From Variovorax sp. OK212 (GTDB lineage: Bacteria > Pseudomonadota > Gammaproteobacteria > Burkholderiales > Burkholderiaceae_C): a stretch of 64,000 bases of DNA. Made by a program: the position numbers and the translations under genes. Positions 52,766-62,907 of this stretch are shown one piece after another. The stretch's first letter is position 1, and every line of letters begins with the position of its first letter. A model generated the notes under the pieces. The model was not told where the DNA came from, did not search any database, and saw only the letters and a program-made list of their open reading frames with translations. The DNA is taken from positions 27,979 through 91,978 of the forward strand of contig NZ_FOLP01000024.1 in the NCBI RefSeq assembly GCF_900112425.1, in the 5' to 3' direction.

Positions 52766-53070
52766 GCGAAGTGAACCAAGTGAACCAAGTGAACAAATTG
52801 AGCACGGTCACCCCTGAATTCATTGCCAGCCTGAAAGCCATGGTGCTCGAAGCCGTCGAGAAGGAGGCGCCCGCTGGCGGCCTCGGCGACGACGAGCCGC
52901 TGTTCGGCCCCGAGGCCCGGCTCGACCTCGACTCGCTCGACGCCTTGCAGGTGTCGATGACGATCCAGCAGCGCTTCGGCCTGCGCATGCCCGACAGCAA
53001 GGAAACGCGGCGCGCGCTGACCTCCGTCGCGCACCTGGCGGAGCACCTGGCGGCGGCCGGCAAGGCATGA
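52762..53070 (+). CDS. Acyl carrier protein
   Basis: A small acidic helical protein with the phosphopantetheine site LDLDSLDALQ (Ser about 58 counting from TTG 52762). The start is uncertain: TTG 52762 overlaps the permease stop, and three in-frame GTG codons lie within a 9-bp GTGAACCAA tandem repeat at 52771-52797. The C-terminal ATGA overlap couples it to the ketosynthase gene. It should carry the growing acyl chain for the two condensing enzymes. Confidence 0.9.
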   Translation: MSEVNQVNQVNKLSTVTPEFIASLKAMVLEAVEKEAPAGGLGDDEPLFGPEARLDLDSLDALQVSMTIQQRFGLRMPDSKETRRALTSVAHLAEHLAAAGKA

Positions 53071-54137
53071 CGGGTGTCTTCCTGGCCGGCACGGGCCTGG
53101 CCTGCGTGCTGGGAGACGACATGCCGTCGGCGTTGGCATCGTTGCAGCGCGGCGGCGTGGCGCCCACGCCGGTCGAGGTTGCGGGCGGGGTGCGCTGGCC
53201 GGTCTACAAGCTGGCCGTACAGGACGGCGACTGGACGCAGCGCCTGCGCGCCACCGTTCGCCGCGTGGTCGCGCAGACCGGCGACTGGGGCGCGCGCACC
53301 GCACCGCTGTTCGTCGCGTCGTCCTCGCTGGACATCGGTTTCATGGAGCGCGAGAAGCACGACCTGCGGCTCGGCGGCGACTTGCAGGACTTTGCCGGCA
53401 TCGTGGCCGCGGAGCTCGACTGGCAGGGGCCGGTGTTCACCGTGTCCACCGCCTGCACCTCGGCGCTCAATGCGCTTCTGGCGGCCGCGGACCTGGTTCG
53501 CGGCGGCGAAACACCCGAGGCGCTGGTGATCGGCGCCGAGCTGGACAACCGCTTCACCGTGGCCGGCTTCGGCGCGATGCAACTGCTCGCGCCCGACAGC
53601 GCTCAGCCCTTCGGCGCGCAGCGCAAGGGCCTGGTGCTCGGCGAAGCGGTGGCGGCGCTGCGCCTGCGTTCGCAGCCCGCGCGCTGGCAGCTCCTGGGCG
53701 GCTCGAACGTGGTCGACGGGCGCAACCCGTCGGGCACCGAGGCCAGCGCGGTGCTCGCCATGTGCCACGAGGCATTGGCGCGCAGCGGGCTGCGGCCCGG
53801 CGACATCGATCTCATCAAGGTGCAGGCCGCGGGCAGTCCGGTCAACGATGCCATCGAGGCCGACGCGCTCAAGCAGGTGTTCGCGCCGCTGCCGCCGCTG
53901 GTGTCGCTGAAGTCGGCGATCGGCCACACGCTGGGCGCCGCCGGCGCGGCGGAGCTGGCCTTGCTGGTCGGCTGCATCGAAAGCGGTGCGTGGCCGCCGG
54001 TGGACTATCCGCTCGATGACTCGCTCGGCATCGCGCTGGGCACGCAGGCGCCGCACACGTTGCGGCACGTGCTGCTCAACGTGGTCGGCTTCGGCGGCGG
54101 GCATGCCTCGCTCGTGTTGAAGGACTGCGAGGCATGA
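53067..54137 (+). CDS. Beta-ketoacyl synthase-like protein missing one catalytic His
   Basis: The 356-residue protein is a KAS I/II fold with the active Cys at about 130 (VSTACTSALNAL) and the second catalytic His at about 287 (KSAIGHTLGAAGA). The first His, normally in a HGTGT/HGTST motif, is absent: the matching block is KVQAAGSPVND at about 251-261. Length is below the usual ~410 residues. It may be a chain-length-factor-like or decarboxylation-impaired subunit, perhaps working with the next gene. Overlaps the ACP gene by ATGA. Confidence 0.85.
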   Translation: MTGVFLAGTGLACVLGDDMPSALASLQRGGVAPTPVEVAGGVRWPVYKLAVQDGDWTQRLRATVRRVVAQTGDWGARTAPLFVASSSLDIGFMEREKHDLRLGGDLQDFAGIVAAELDWQGPVFTVSTACTSALNALLAAADLVRGGETPEALVIGAELDNRFTVAGFGAMQLLAPDSAQPFGAQRKGLVLGEAVAALRLRSQPARWQLLGGSNVVDGRNPSGTEASAVLAMCHEALARSGLRPGDIDLIKVQAAGSPVNDAIEADALKQVFAPLPPLVSLKSAIGHTLGAAGAAELALLVGCIESGAWPPVDYPLDDSLGIALGTQAPHTLRHVLLNVVGFGGGHASLVLKDCEA

Positions 54138-54141
54138 ACCC

Positions 54142-54645
54142 ATGAACGCGCAAGCTCTTCAAGGTTGGCGCACCGTCGCCCACTTCGCCGCGCATCCGCC
54201 GCCCGCCGATTGGCGCGATGACCTGGCGCGCCGCATCGGCCGGCGTCCGCGCCGCGTGGGCGTGTGGACCGAACTGGCGATGTACGGTGCGCGCTGCTGC
54301 CTCGACGCCGCGGGCGAGCCCGCCTTGCCCGCGGGTGCCCGCATCCGCGTGGCGAGCCGCCGCGGTGCATGGGGCGCGACGCATGCGGGCCTGGCGCAGC
54401 TCGACGCGGGCCTGCCGATGCCGTTCACCTTCATGCAGAGCCAGCCGGCGCTGATGCTGGCCGAGGTGGGGCGCTGCCTCGACTGGCAGGGCGATGCGAG
54501 CTTCATGCTGTGCCGCGATCCGCAGCGCCTGCTGCAGCTGGCAACGCTGGGCGCGGCACCCGAAGGCCTGTTGTTCGGTGTGGTCGAGGAAGAGCGCGAC
54601 GACGAACCGCCGTGCACCGAGTGGTGGCGGCTGGTGGCGGCCTGA
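54142..54645 (+). CDS. Hypothetical protein, perhaps a ketosynthase-like partner
   Basis: A 167-residue protein with RVGVWTELAMYGARCCLDAA, IRVASRRGAWGATHAGLAQL and PFTFMQSQPALMLAEVGRCL. The pattern faintly recalls the N-terminal ketoacyl-synthase-like (chain length factor) domain found beside ACP and ketosynthase genes in aryl-polyene clusters. No catalytic Cys motif is present. It starts four bases after the ketosynthase stop and closes the cluster. Confidence 0.65.
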   Translation: MNAQALQGWRTVAHFAAHPPPADWRDDLARRIGRRPRRVGVWTELAMYGARCCLDAAGEPALPAGARIRVASRRGAWGATHAGLAQLDAGLPMPFTFMQSQPALMLAEVGRCLDWQGDASFMLCRDPQRLLQLATLGAAPEGLLFGVVEEERDDEPPCTEWWRLVAA

Positions 54646-54681
54646 GCAGGCTTGAACAGGCCTGAGCAGGCCGGGGCTGGT

Positions 54682-55302
54682 TCAGCCCGCGATCGAACGC
54701 CGAAGGTTGAGGCGCGCCCGCTCCTCGAGCTGGGCATGCATGCGCGGGGTCGCGTAGATCGCCTGGCGGTCCAGGAAGCGCTGCAGGATCGCGCGCCGGC
54801 GCGGCAGGCGCACAGCGTCGGGAACGAAGGCGTACTCCGCGCCCACCTGGCGTTCGTATTCGTCGAAGCGCGCGCGTTCGGCGCCGAGGATCGACAGGTC
54901 GATGTCGATCAGCAGTTCGGCGTCGCGGCCTTCGGGCACGGCGTCGTGGCACGTGGCCATGACCAGCGCGTGCACCCGTTCGGCTGCTGCCTCATTCGCA
55001 CCCGCCGCCCGCAGGGCCTGCCTTGCCCAGTCGGCGCTGCGCGCCTCGTTGTCGTGCGCGTGCACGTCGTAGATCGCGTCATGGAACCACAGCGCGAGCG
55101 CCACTTCACCGGGGTGTTCGGCCAGGGCCTGCTCGCGCTCGAACCACGCGAGGCATTCGCCCAGGTGCTGCATCGTGTGGTAGTGGCGCTGCGGCTCGGC
55201 GTAGCGGCGCTGAAGCTCGTCGCACAACGCAGCGTCGGGTGCGGCGACACCCAACGCGTGCCAGGCCGCATTCCAGTTCGCGTGCAATGCCTCGGGCGTC
55301 AT
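54682..55302 (-). CDS. HD-domain predicted metal-dependent phosphohydrolase
   Basis: The 206-residue helical protein has YHTMQHLGECLAWF, LALWFHDAIYD (HD motif), and LVMATCHDAVP followed by LLIDIDLSILG. These supply the His, His-Asp, His and Asp metal ligands of HD-family hydrolases. Substrate unknown. It lies head-to-tail with mltB, six bases after that gene's stop, so it may be cotranscribed. Confidence 0.85.
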   Translation of the reverse strand: MTPEALHANWNAAWHALGVAAPDAALCDELQRRYAEPQRHYHTMQHLGECLAWFEREQALAEHPGEVALALWFHDAIYDVHAHDNEARSADWARQALRAAGANEAAAERVHALVMATCHDAVPEGRDAELLIDIDLSILGAERARFDEYERQVGAEYAFVPDAVRLPRRRAILQRFLDRQAIYATPRMHAQLEERARLNLRRSIAG

Positions 55303-55307
55303 GGCGC

Positions 55308-56408
55308 CTATTGCTCCATCGCCGCCTTGACCTCCTGCCCGAGGTCGAGCACGGACATGGCGTAGTAGCTGCTCCAGTTGTAGCGCGTGATCACGTAGAA
55401 GTTGCGCGTGCCGGCCACGTAGGTGGGCGGCGCGTCGGCACCGTTCTGCAGCTCGATCAGCGCGAACAGCCCCTTGTGCCGGATGCCTTCGCCTTCGGGC
55501 ACCGCGCCGGCCGCCACGAAGCTGTCGGCGCTGAAGGTCGGCAGGATGTCGGGTGCGAGCAGCACGGCCTTCTGCAGCCGTGCCTCGTCGAAGTGCACCG
55601 GGTAGATGGCCGGCGTGCCGGGCCGCCAGCCGAAGGACTTGAAGTAGTTGGCGACCGAGCCGATCACGTCGGTCGGGTTGTTCACGAGGTCGATGCGGCC
55701 GTCGCCGTCGAAGTCGACCGCGTACTTGGCCATGCTGCTGGGCATGAACTGCGGCATGCCCATGGCGCCCGCGTAGCTGCCCAGCGGCGTGAGCGGGTCG
55801 TCGGCGGTGCGGCTCTCGGTGCTCAGGAAGCTCTCGAGCTCGCCGCGGAAGAAGGCCTTGCGCTCGGCGGCGCGCGGATGGCCGTCGGGAAAGTCGAAGG
55901 ACAACGTGGCCAGCGCGTCGATCACGCGGAAGTTGCCCATGTTGCGTCCGTAGATGGTCTCCACGCCGATGATGCCGACGATGATTTCCGGCGGCACGCC
56001 GTACACCTGCTCGGCACGCGCGAGCGTGTCGGCGTTGGCGCGCCAGAAGCGCACGCCGGCTGCGATGCGCACCGGGTCGATGAAGCGGCTGCGGTAGGTC
56101 TGCCAGTTCTTCACCGTGCCCACCGGGCCGGGCAGCATGAGGCGCGGCACGTTCGGCAGGAAGCGCGCGCTGCCGATGGTGGCGCGCACCCAGTCGCGGT
56201 CGAGGCCGCGGCGCTCGGCGACTTCGTCGGCGAACTGCATCGCGTCCTCGCGCGTGGCGTAGGGCGTGCTGCCGCGCACCGGGTTCACGGCCGCGCCGCG
56301 GCCATTGGAGGACTTCTGGGCTACAGCGCCCGTGGACCCTGCGCAGCAGGCGACGAGAAGTGCGGCTGCCGCAGCGGCGCGCGACGGCTTGGGGAGGAAA
56401 AATCGCAT
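55308..56408 (-). CDS. mltB: Lytic murein transglycosylase B
   Basis: The 366-residue protein has a lipoprotein-type signal (ALLVACCAG, Cys about 21). The MltB catalytic domain has the essential Glu at about 150 in GVETIYGRN, then SYAGAMGMPQFMPSSMAKYA and VDFDGDGRIDL with the EF-hand-like calcium site. It cleaves peptidoglycan glycan strands with formation of 1,6-anhydro ends. The length and all core motifs are normal. Confidence 0.92.
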   Translation of the reverse strand: MRFFLPKPSRAAAAAALLVACCAGSTGAVAQKSSNGRGAAVNPVRGSTPYATREDAMQFADEVAERRGLDRDWVRATIGSARFLPNVPRLMLPGPVGTVKNWQTYRSRFIDPVRIAAGVRFWRANADTLARAEQVYGVPPEIIVGIIGVETIYGRNMGNFRVIDALATLSFDFPDGHPRAAERKAFFRGELESFLSTESRTADDPLTPLGSYAGAMGMPQFMPSSMAKYAVDFDGDGRIDLVNNPTDVIGSVANYFKSFGWRPGTPAIYPVHFDEARLQKAVLLAPDILPTFSADSFVAAGAVPEGEGIRHKGLFALIELQNGADAPPTYVAGTRNFYVITRYNWSSYYAMSVLDLGQEVKAAMEQ

Positions 56409-56461
56409 GGGTTGATTGTGACGTCCGTGTGCGCGGCGCCCCTTCAGGGACACATGTGGTT

Positions 56462-58495
56462 TCAGCCGCGCGGGCTCGCGGCGGGCCAGGCGAGCCGGCG
56501 GAACTCCGAACGCAGGGTGGAAAGCGATGCCGGCGTGGCCGGCGCGTAGCGCTGCGCCTCGAGCTTCAGCAGCCAGTCGCGCACGCCCTGCGCCGACGGG
56601 CCGAAGCGGGCGTCGGCGGCCTGCGCCATCTGGCGCGGCGGCGCGGTCTCGGGCAGCTGCAGGCCGGCCTTGGCGAGCCGCGCGCGCGCCTGGCCCAGCA
56701 GGCGCAGCCACGGGTCGTGGCGGCTGCGCTCCCACAAGGTCCAGCCCGCGCCCGCCAGGCTCGCGCCCACCAGCAGGTAGAGCAGCACGTAGGCCAGGTC
56801 TTCGAGGCTGGGTGCCTCGAAGCCGATGTTCTTCAGCAGGTTGAGCTGGCGGCTTTGCGTGTAGTTGAGCACCCACTGGTTCCAGCCGTTGTTCACGGCC
56901 TCCCAGGCGGCGCGGATGTTCTGCGCGAGCGTGGGGCTCATGGCGCCGATGGCGCCGGCGAACAGGCCCGGTTGCGGCACGAGGCGCTGCAGCTGGCCGA
57001 CGCGGCCGGGAGCGACCGAGGCGGTCGGGTCGACGCGCGTCCAGCCGGTGCCTTCCTGCCAGACCTCGGCCCATGCATGGGCATCGCTCTGGCGCACCAC
57101 CCAGTAGTTGTCGAGGCTGTTGAACTCGCCGCCCTGGTAGCCCGTCACGATGCGCGACGGGACGCCGAGGTTGCGCATCAGCACCACGAAGGCCGAGGCG
57201 ATGTGCTCGCAGAAGCCTTCCTTGCGGTCGAACCAGAACTCGTCGGCGGTGTTGTCGCCGTAGAGGCCGGGCTCCAGCGTGTAGGTGTAGCCGCCGGTGC
57301 GCAGGCGGCGCTGCGCGGCCTGCACGAAGGCCTGCGTGTCGGCCTGCGGGTCCAGGTGGGCCAGTGCCGGGTCGGCGCGCATCTCGGCGGCGAGCGCGGC
57401 GGTGCGCGGATTGGTGCCGGGCGGCAGCGCCAGGTAGGCCTGCAGCTGGCCGCCCACGCGCTTGAGCGGGCCGCTCAGGAATTGCGTGTAGCTCTCGGCG
57501 CGGTAGCGCACCAGGTCGTTGATGGGCCGGTTCGCGAACCATTGCAGGTCGGGCGTGCCCGTCACCTCGAAGCCGGGCGCCTCGGGGGCCTTCTGCGCCG
57601 CGTCGAGCGTCAGCAGCCAGGGGCGGTTGCTGGCTTCGAGCGTGACCTCGTAGCGCACGGGCTCGCCGCTCACCCGCAGGTTGGGAGACCACTGTCCGCC
57701 GCGTCCCCAGCCCGGCAGCGCCGTCCACTCACGTCCGTCGAACTGCGCGAGCACCGGGCCGCGGAAGTACAGCTGGCTCTGCGGCGGCGGGCGGCCGTTC
57801 TCGAACTTGATGCGCGCGGCAATGCTGTCGTCCAGCGCCAGTTCGGCGATGGTGCCCACGCGCATGGTGTTCGACAGCCCGGTGCGGCCCGCCATGGCAT
57901 CGCTCGGTGTGCCCCACAGCGGCGCGAAACGCGGGAACAGCAGGAACAGCGCCAGCATGATCGGCGCGCCCGCCAGCGCCATCCAGCCGGCGGTGCGGGC
58001 GGCCTGCATCAGCGGCGGACGGCCCACGGGCATGTGCGCGTTGACCAGCGCCGTCAGCAGGCCCAGCAGCGCCAGCAGCATGGTGAACGCGGTCACCAGC
58101 GACTGCGAATAGAAGAAGTTCGTGAGCATCGCGAAGAAGCCCAGGAAGAAGATCACGAATGCATCGCGCCGCGCGCGCAGCTCCAGCGTCTTGAGCGCGA
58201 GCAGGATCACGACCAGCGTCACGCCCGCGTCGCGGCCCAGCAGCGTGCGGTGCGTGGCGTAGGTGGCACCCAGCGTCATGGCCAGCAGCGCAATTCGCCA
58301 CCACCTGCTGGGCAGCGGGCGCGCCTGCACCGCGAGCGAGGCGCGCCACAGCAGCACCATGGCCGTGATGGCGCTGCACCACCACGGCAGGTTCTCGACC
58401 TGCGGCAGCACGATCAGGGCGATGACCGTGAGCAGGAAGAGCGTGTCGCGCGCGTCCCGGGGCAGGGCCGCCAGCTGGGTCATGAGCTTGTTCAT
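56462..58495 (-). CDS. Transglutaminase-like membrane protein (TgpA/DUF3488)
   Basis: The 677-residue protein begins with five to six membrane segments (about 18-190). A periplasmic transglutaminase core follows, with Cys about 429 (EGFCEHIASAF), His about 473 (SDAHAWAEVW) and Asp about 489 (TRVDPTA). A further membrane span (LAYVLLYLLVGASLAGAGWT) and a DUF4129-like tail come next. It ends the MoxR-DUF58-transglutaminase operon found in many proteobacteria. The natural substrate is unknown. Confidence 0.92.
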   Translation of the reverse strand: MNKLMTQLAALPRDARDTLFLLTVIALIVLPQVENLPWWCSAITAMVLLWRASLAVQARPLPSRWWRIALLAMTLGATYATHRTLLGRDAGVTLVVILLALKTLELRARRDAFVIFFLGFFAMLTNFFYSQSLVTAFTMLLALLGLLTALVNAHMPVGRPPLMQAARTAGWMALAGAPIMLALFLLFPRFAPLWGTPSDAMAGRTGLSNTMRVGTIAELALDDSIAARIKFENGRPPPQSQLYFRGPVLAQFDGREWTALPGWGRGGQWSPNLRVSGEPVRYEVTLEASNRPWLLTLDAAQKAPEAPGFEVTGTPDLQWFANRPINDLVRYRAESYTQFLSGPLKRVGGQLQAYLALPPGTNPRTAALAAEMRADPALAHLDPQADTQAFVQAAQRRLRTGGYTYTLEPGLYGDNTADEFWFDRKEGFCEHIASAFVVLMRNLGVPSRIVTGYQGGEFNSLDNYWVVRQSDAHAWAEVWQEGTGWTRVDPTASVAPGRVGQLQRLVPQPGLFAGAIGAMSPTLAQNIRAAWEAVNNGWNQWVLNYTQSRQLNLLKNIGFEAPSLEDLAYVLLYLLVGASLAGAGWTLWERSRHDPWLRLLGQARARLAKAGLQLPETAPPRQMAQAADARFGPSAQGVRDWLLKLEAQRYAPATPASLSTLRSEFRRLAWPAASPRG

Positions 58496-58509
58496 CGGTC
58501 AGGCTTTCT

Positions 58510-59483
58510 TCAGCACAGGGCCAGTGCCTCGAGGCACGCCCGCTTGTGCGCTTCGCCTTGCGACGGTTTCAGGGTGCGGCCCGCCACGCGCACGCCGTAG
58601 TCCACGCCCAGCCGGTCGGCCATCAGCACCCAGGCGCACAGGCGCGAGATGCGGGCTTCGGTGTCGGGCAGGCCGGCGGCCTGGGCGTCGAGCCAGAGCT
58701 CTTCGCGCTGGGTCTGTTGCGTGTCGCGGCTCACCAGGTCTTCGGAGCCCGTGGCCTGTGCCCGCGCGGCTTTCTTCCAGACCACGAGCTTTAGCGGATC
58801 GCCGCGCCGGTAGGCGCGCACGCCGTCGTACTCGCCGGCGTTGTGCGCGCGCAAGGCGGCCGACAGGGCGGCCGGTCCCGACAGCGGCTCGCCGGGCGGC
58901 AGCGGTGGCGGATGCGCTTCGGGCGTGGGGTAGACCAGCATCTGGGCGGCGGGGCGCCAGACGGTCCACACGCGGAAGGTGCCGAGCGGAAAGCGCGTCT
59001 CGGCCGTCAGCGGCGGCACCGGGTGCAGGCCGCGGCGCTCGGGCTGGAAGGCGATCTCGACGGTGGAAGTGCCTTCGGCCGGCACGTCGGTCCAGGCCCA
59101 CTGGCCGCTGCCGCGCACGGCCATGCCGATGCCGTAGCGCACGCTGCGCCGCGTGTTGTGCAGCACCACGCGAAACACCGCCGCGGCGCCCGCGTACTGC
59201 GCCTCTGGCGCCACCATGTGCATGGCCAGGCCGCGCAGCGTGCCGTGGCACACATGCATGCCCACGGCCACGCTGCCCGCCAGCAGGAAGGTCAGCAGGT
59301 AGCCGAGGTTGAGCTGGTAGTTGATCGACGCGATCAGCAGCACCAGCAGCGTTGCGCCCAGCAGCCACCCGGCCTTCGTGGGCACGATGTAGACATTGCG
59401 CTGCGTGAGCTCCAGCGTGTCCGACGGCGCACGGCGCGACAGGAACCAGCCGTCGATGCGCGAGCGCAAGGCGCCGACAGGGC

Positions 59484-59487
<4 letters not shown>
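58510..59487 (-). CDS. DUF58 (von Willebrand A-like) membrane protein
   Basis: The 325-residue protein has two N-terminal membrane spans (GWLLGATLLVLLIASINYQL and LTFLLAGSVAVGMHV). The DUF58 domain has LSGPAALSAALRAHNAGEYDG, then VRAYRRGDPLKLVVWKKAAR. It starts with GTG inside the stop of the MoxR ATPase gene (GTGA) and precedes the transglutaminase gene by 14 bases. The three are thus a coupled operon. Function of the DUF58/MoxR pair is probably chaperone-like assembly. Confidence 0.9.
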
Positions 59488-60416
<929 letters not shown>

Positions 60417-60484
60417 ATGCAAACGATACCGTAAGACCTGCCGGCCCCATGCGGCATGAGGTCTAGACGTGGCGACAGAGACAC

Positions 60485-61438
60485 ATGGGCAAGACAGGCT
60501 ACTTCACACACCGCGACTTCTGGAAGCACGACATGGGCGAGGGGCATCCCGAGTGCCCCGGGCGACTGGATGCCATCGAAGACCGTCTGCTGCTGACCGG
60601 CGTGGGTGACGCACTGGAACACCGGGAAGTGCCGCTGGCCACCTTGGCGCAGATCACCCGGGCGCACAGCGAGGCGCATGTCGAGCACCTCGAGTCGCTG
60701 CACCAGCGCCTGGTGGCCGACGAGCCCGCCGGCGGCCCCGACCACGCGCAGGTCGACCCCGACACCGTGCTCACCCGCTTCACCCTGCTGGCCGCGCGCC
60801 GCGCCGCCGGCGCCGCGATTGCCGCGACCGACGCGGTGGCGGCCGGCGAGCTCGAGAACGCCTTCTGCTCGGTGCGCCCGCCGGGCCACCACGCCTGCCG
60901 CGATCAGGCGATGGGCTTCTGCTTCTTCAACAACGTGGCCATCGCCGCGCGCCATGCCATCGACGTGCACGGCCTGGAGCGCGTGGCCATCGTCGATTTC
61001 GACGTGCACCACGGCAACGGCACCGAGAACATCCTGTCGAACGACCCGCGCGTGCTGATGGTCGGGTTCTTCCAGCACCCGTTCTACCCGTACAGCGGCA
61101 CCGAGCACCCGGCGGCGAACATGCTCAACATGCCCATTCCGGCCTACACCCGGGGCATGGACGTGCGGGAGATGATCGAGGCGGTGTGGATGCCGCGGCT
61201 GGAGGAGTTCAAGCCGCAGATGGTCTTCATCAGCGCCGGCTTCGACGCGCACCGCGAAGACGAGCTGGGGCAGCTCGGCCTCAACGAGAACGACTTCGCC
61301 TGGATCACGGGCCGCGTACACGATGTTGCGAAGCGCCATGCGAAGGGCCGTATCGTCTCCATGCTCGAAGGCGGTTACAACCTCGACGCCCTGGCACGCA
61401 GCGTGGAAGCGCACATCCGCGTGCTGGCGGACCTCTAG
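60485..61438 (+). CDS. Histone-deacetylase-family amidohydrolase
   Basis: The 317-residue enzyme has the class II HDAC-like motifs HPECPGRLDAI, VRPPGHHACRDQAMGFCFFN (His-His charge relay) and VAIVDFDVHHGNGTE (zinc ligands). ISAGFDAHREDELG and MLEGGYNLDALARSV follow. Bacterial members deacetylate acetylpolyamines or acetylated metabolites and proteins. It stands alone with a short divergent promoter region shared with the MoxR operon. Confidence 0.93.
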   Translation: MGKTGYFTHRDFWKHDMGEGHPECPGRLDAIEDRLLLTGVGDALEHREVPLATLAQITRAHSEAHVEHLESLHQRLVADEPAGGPDHAQVDPDTVLTRFTLLAARRAAGAAIAATDAVAAGELENAFCSVRPPGHHACRDQAMGFCFFNNVAIAARHAIDVHGLERVAIVDFDVHHGNGTENILSNDPRVLMVGFFQHPFYPYSGTEHPAANMLNMPIPAYTRGMDVREMIEAVWMPRLEEFKPQMVFISAGFDAHREDELGQLGLNENDFAWITGRVHDVAKRHAKGRIVSMLEGGYNLDALARSVEAHIRVLADL

Positions 61439-61489
61439 ATTTCGCTCGGCCGGCGCATGCGTGCGCCGTGCCTGCCTTTTTCCCAAGAG

Positions 61490-62770
61490 ATGAATTTCAA
61501 CGACTTCACCCAACGCCTGGCCCATGTCGATGCGCGCGGCCTCGGCATCGAACTGGTCGCGCTGGTGGCTTGCGTGGCCGCGGCCTGGGCCCTGTGCAAA
61601 TGGTTCGGGCGCGACCAGCCCAAGGACTCCATCTGGTTCGGCGAGCGCACCTTCGACGGCGTGCTGTTCCCGCTGCTGGCACTGGTGCTCACCGAGGTTG
61701 CCCGGCGCGTGGTGATCGACTTCCAGACCGTGCTGGTGCTGCGCATCGCGGTGTCGGTGTTCGTGTCGCTGGCGGTGATCCGGTTGTTCGCGCGGGTGCT
61801 GCGCGCGGTGTTCCCCGCGTCCAATCTCGTGCGGCTGCTCGAGCGCACCATCTCCTGGCTGGCCTGGATCGCGGCCGTGCTCTGGATCGTCGGCCTGCTG
61901 CCGCCGGTGCTGGCCGAGCTCGACGAGATCACGCTGGCCTTCGGCAAGACACGCGTGAGCCTGCAGACGATCTTCCAGGGCGTGCTGTCGGCGGGGCTGG
62001 TGCTGGTGATCGCGCTGTGGATCGCGTCGACCATCGAGAAGCGCATCCTGCGCGAGGCCGTCACCGACCTGTCGATGCGCAAGGTGGCGTCGAACGCGGT
62101 GCGCGCCTTCTTGCTGCTGGTCGGCCTGTTGTTCGCGCTGTCGGCGGTCGGGGTGGACCTGACGGCGCTGTCGGTGCTGGGCGGCGCGCTGGGCGTGGGC
62201 CTGGGTTTCGGCCTGCAGAAGCTGGCGGCCAACTATGTGAGCGGCTTCGTGATCCTGCTCGAGCGCTCGATCCGCATCGGCGACAACGTGAAGGTCGACA
62301 CCTTCGAAGGCCGCATCACCGACATCAAGACGCGCTACACGCTCATCCGCGCGGGCAACGGGCGCGAGGCCATCGTGCCGAACGAGTCGCTCATCACCAG
62401 CCGGGTGGAGAACCTGTCGCTGGCAGATCGCAAGTTCAACATCACGACCACCATCGTGGTCGGCTACGAGAGCGACGTGGCGCAGGTGCAGGGCATTCTT
62501 TGCGAGGCGGCCAAGGCCCAGCCGCGCGTGATGACCGATCCGGCGCCGGTCGCGTTCCTCATGAACTTCGCGCCCGACGGCCTGGAGTTCACCCTGAACT
62601 TCTGGGTGGCCGACCCCGACAAGGGCAAGGACAACCTGCGCTCGGCCATCAACATCGCCATCCTCGACGGGCTGCGCGGTGCGGGCATTGACATTCCCTA
62701 TCCGCAGCGCGTTGTGCGTGTGGAGTCTTTACCGCCTGGCATCGCGCAGGCGCCCGACGCTGTTTTATAA
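61490..62770 (+). CDS. MscS-family mechanosensitive channel
   Basis: From ATG 61490 (AAGAG upstream) the protein has 426 residues. Four to five membrane segments are followed by the pore-lining helix ALSVLGGALGVGLGFGLQKLAANYVSG, whose Gly/Ala packing is typical of MscS. The beta domain FVILLERSIRIGDNVKV and VPNESLITSRVENL come next. It releases solutes on osmotic downshock. It is 51 bases after the deacetylase-like gene. The terminator follows directly at its stop. Confidence 0.92.
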   Translation: MNFNDFTQRLAHVDARGLGIELVALVACVAAAWALCKWFGRDQPKDSIWFGERTFDGVLFPLLALVLTEVARRVVIDFQTVLVLRIAVSVFVSLAVIRLFARVLRAVFPASNLVRLLERTISWLAWIAAVLWIVGLLPPVLAELDEITLAFGKTRVSLQTIFQGVLSAGLVLVIALWIASTIEKRILREAVTDLSMRKVASNAVRAFLLLVGLLFALSAVGVDLTALSVLGGALGVGLGFGLQKLAANYVSGFVILLERSIRIGDNVKVDTFEGRITDIKTRYTLIRAGNGREAIVPNESLITSRVENLSLADRKFNITTTIVVGYESDVAQVQGILCEAAKAQPRVMTDPAPVAFLMNFAPDGLEFTLNFWVADPDKGKDNLRSAINIAILDGLRGAGIDIPYPQRVVRVESLPPGIAQAPDAVL

Positions 62771-62798
62771 TCGTGAAAAAGCACGATCGTTCTTTTTA
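62770..62798 (+). terminator. Probable Rho-independent terminator after the MscS gene
   Basis: ATCGTG at 62770-62775 pairs with CACGAT at 62782-62787 around a six-base loop. The pair is followed by CGTTCTTTTTA, an almost continuous T-run. It begins at the last base of the MscS stop codon. Confidence 0.7.
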
Positions 62799-62907
62799 TG
62801 GGTGCCAGGTGCCCCGCGGGAAGAATGCAGAGGCTCCGAAGGTCGCGTCCTAGAATGACCGGTTGCCCTCAAAAGCCCCCTTTTTGCAATCCAATGGAGT
62901 CAAGTCA

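Noticed and set aside
62821..62907. A sigma-70 promoter for etfBA around TAGAAT at 62851
   Set aside because: No convincing -35 box at proper spacing was found, so the site is not claimed.
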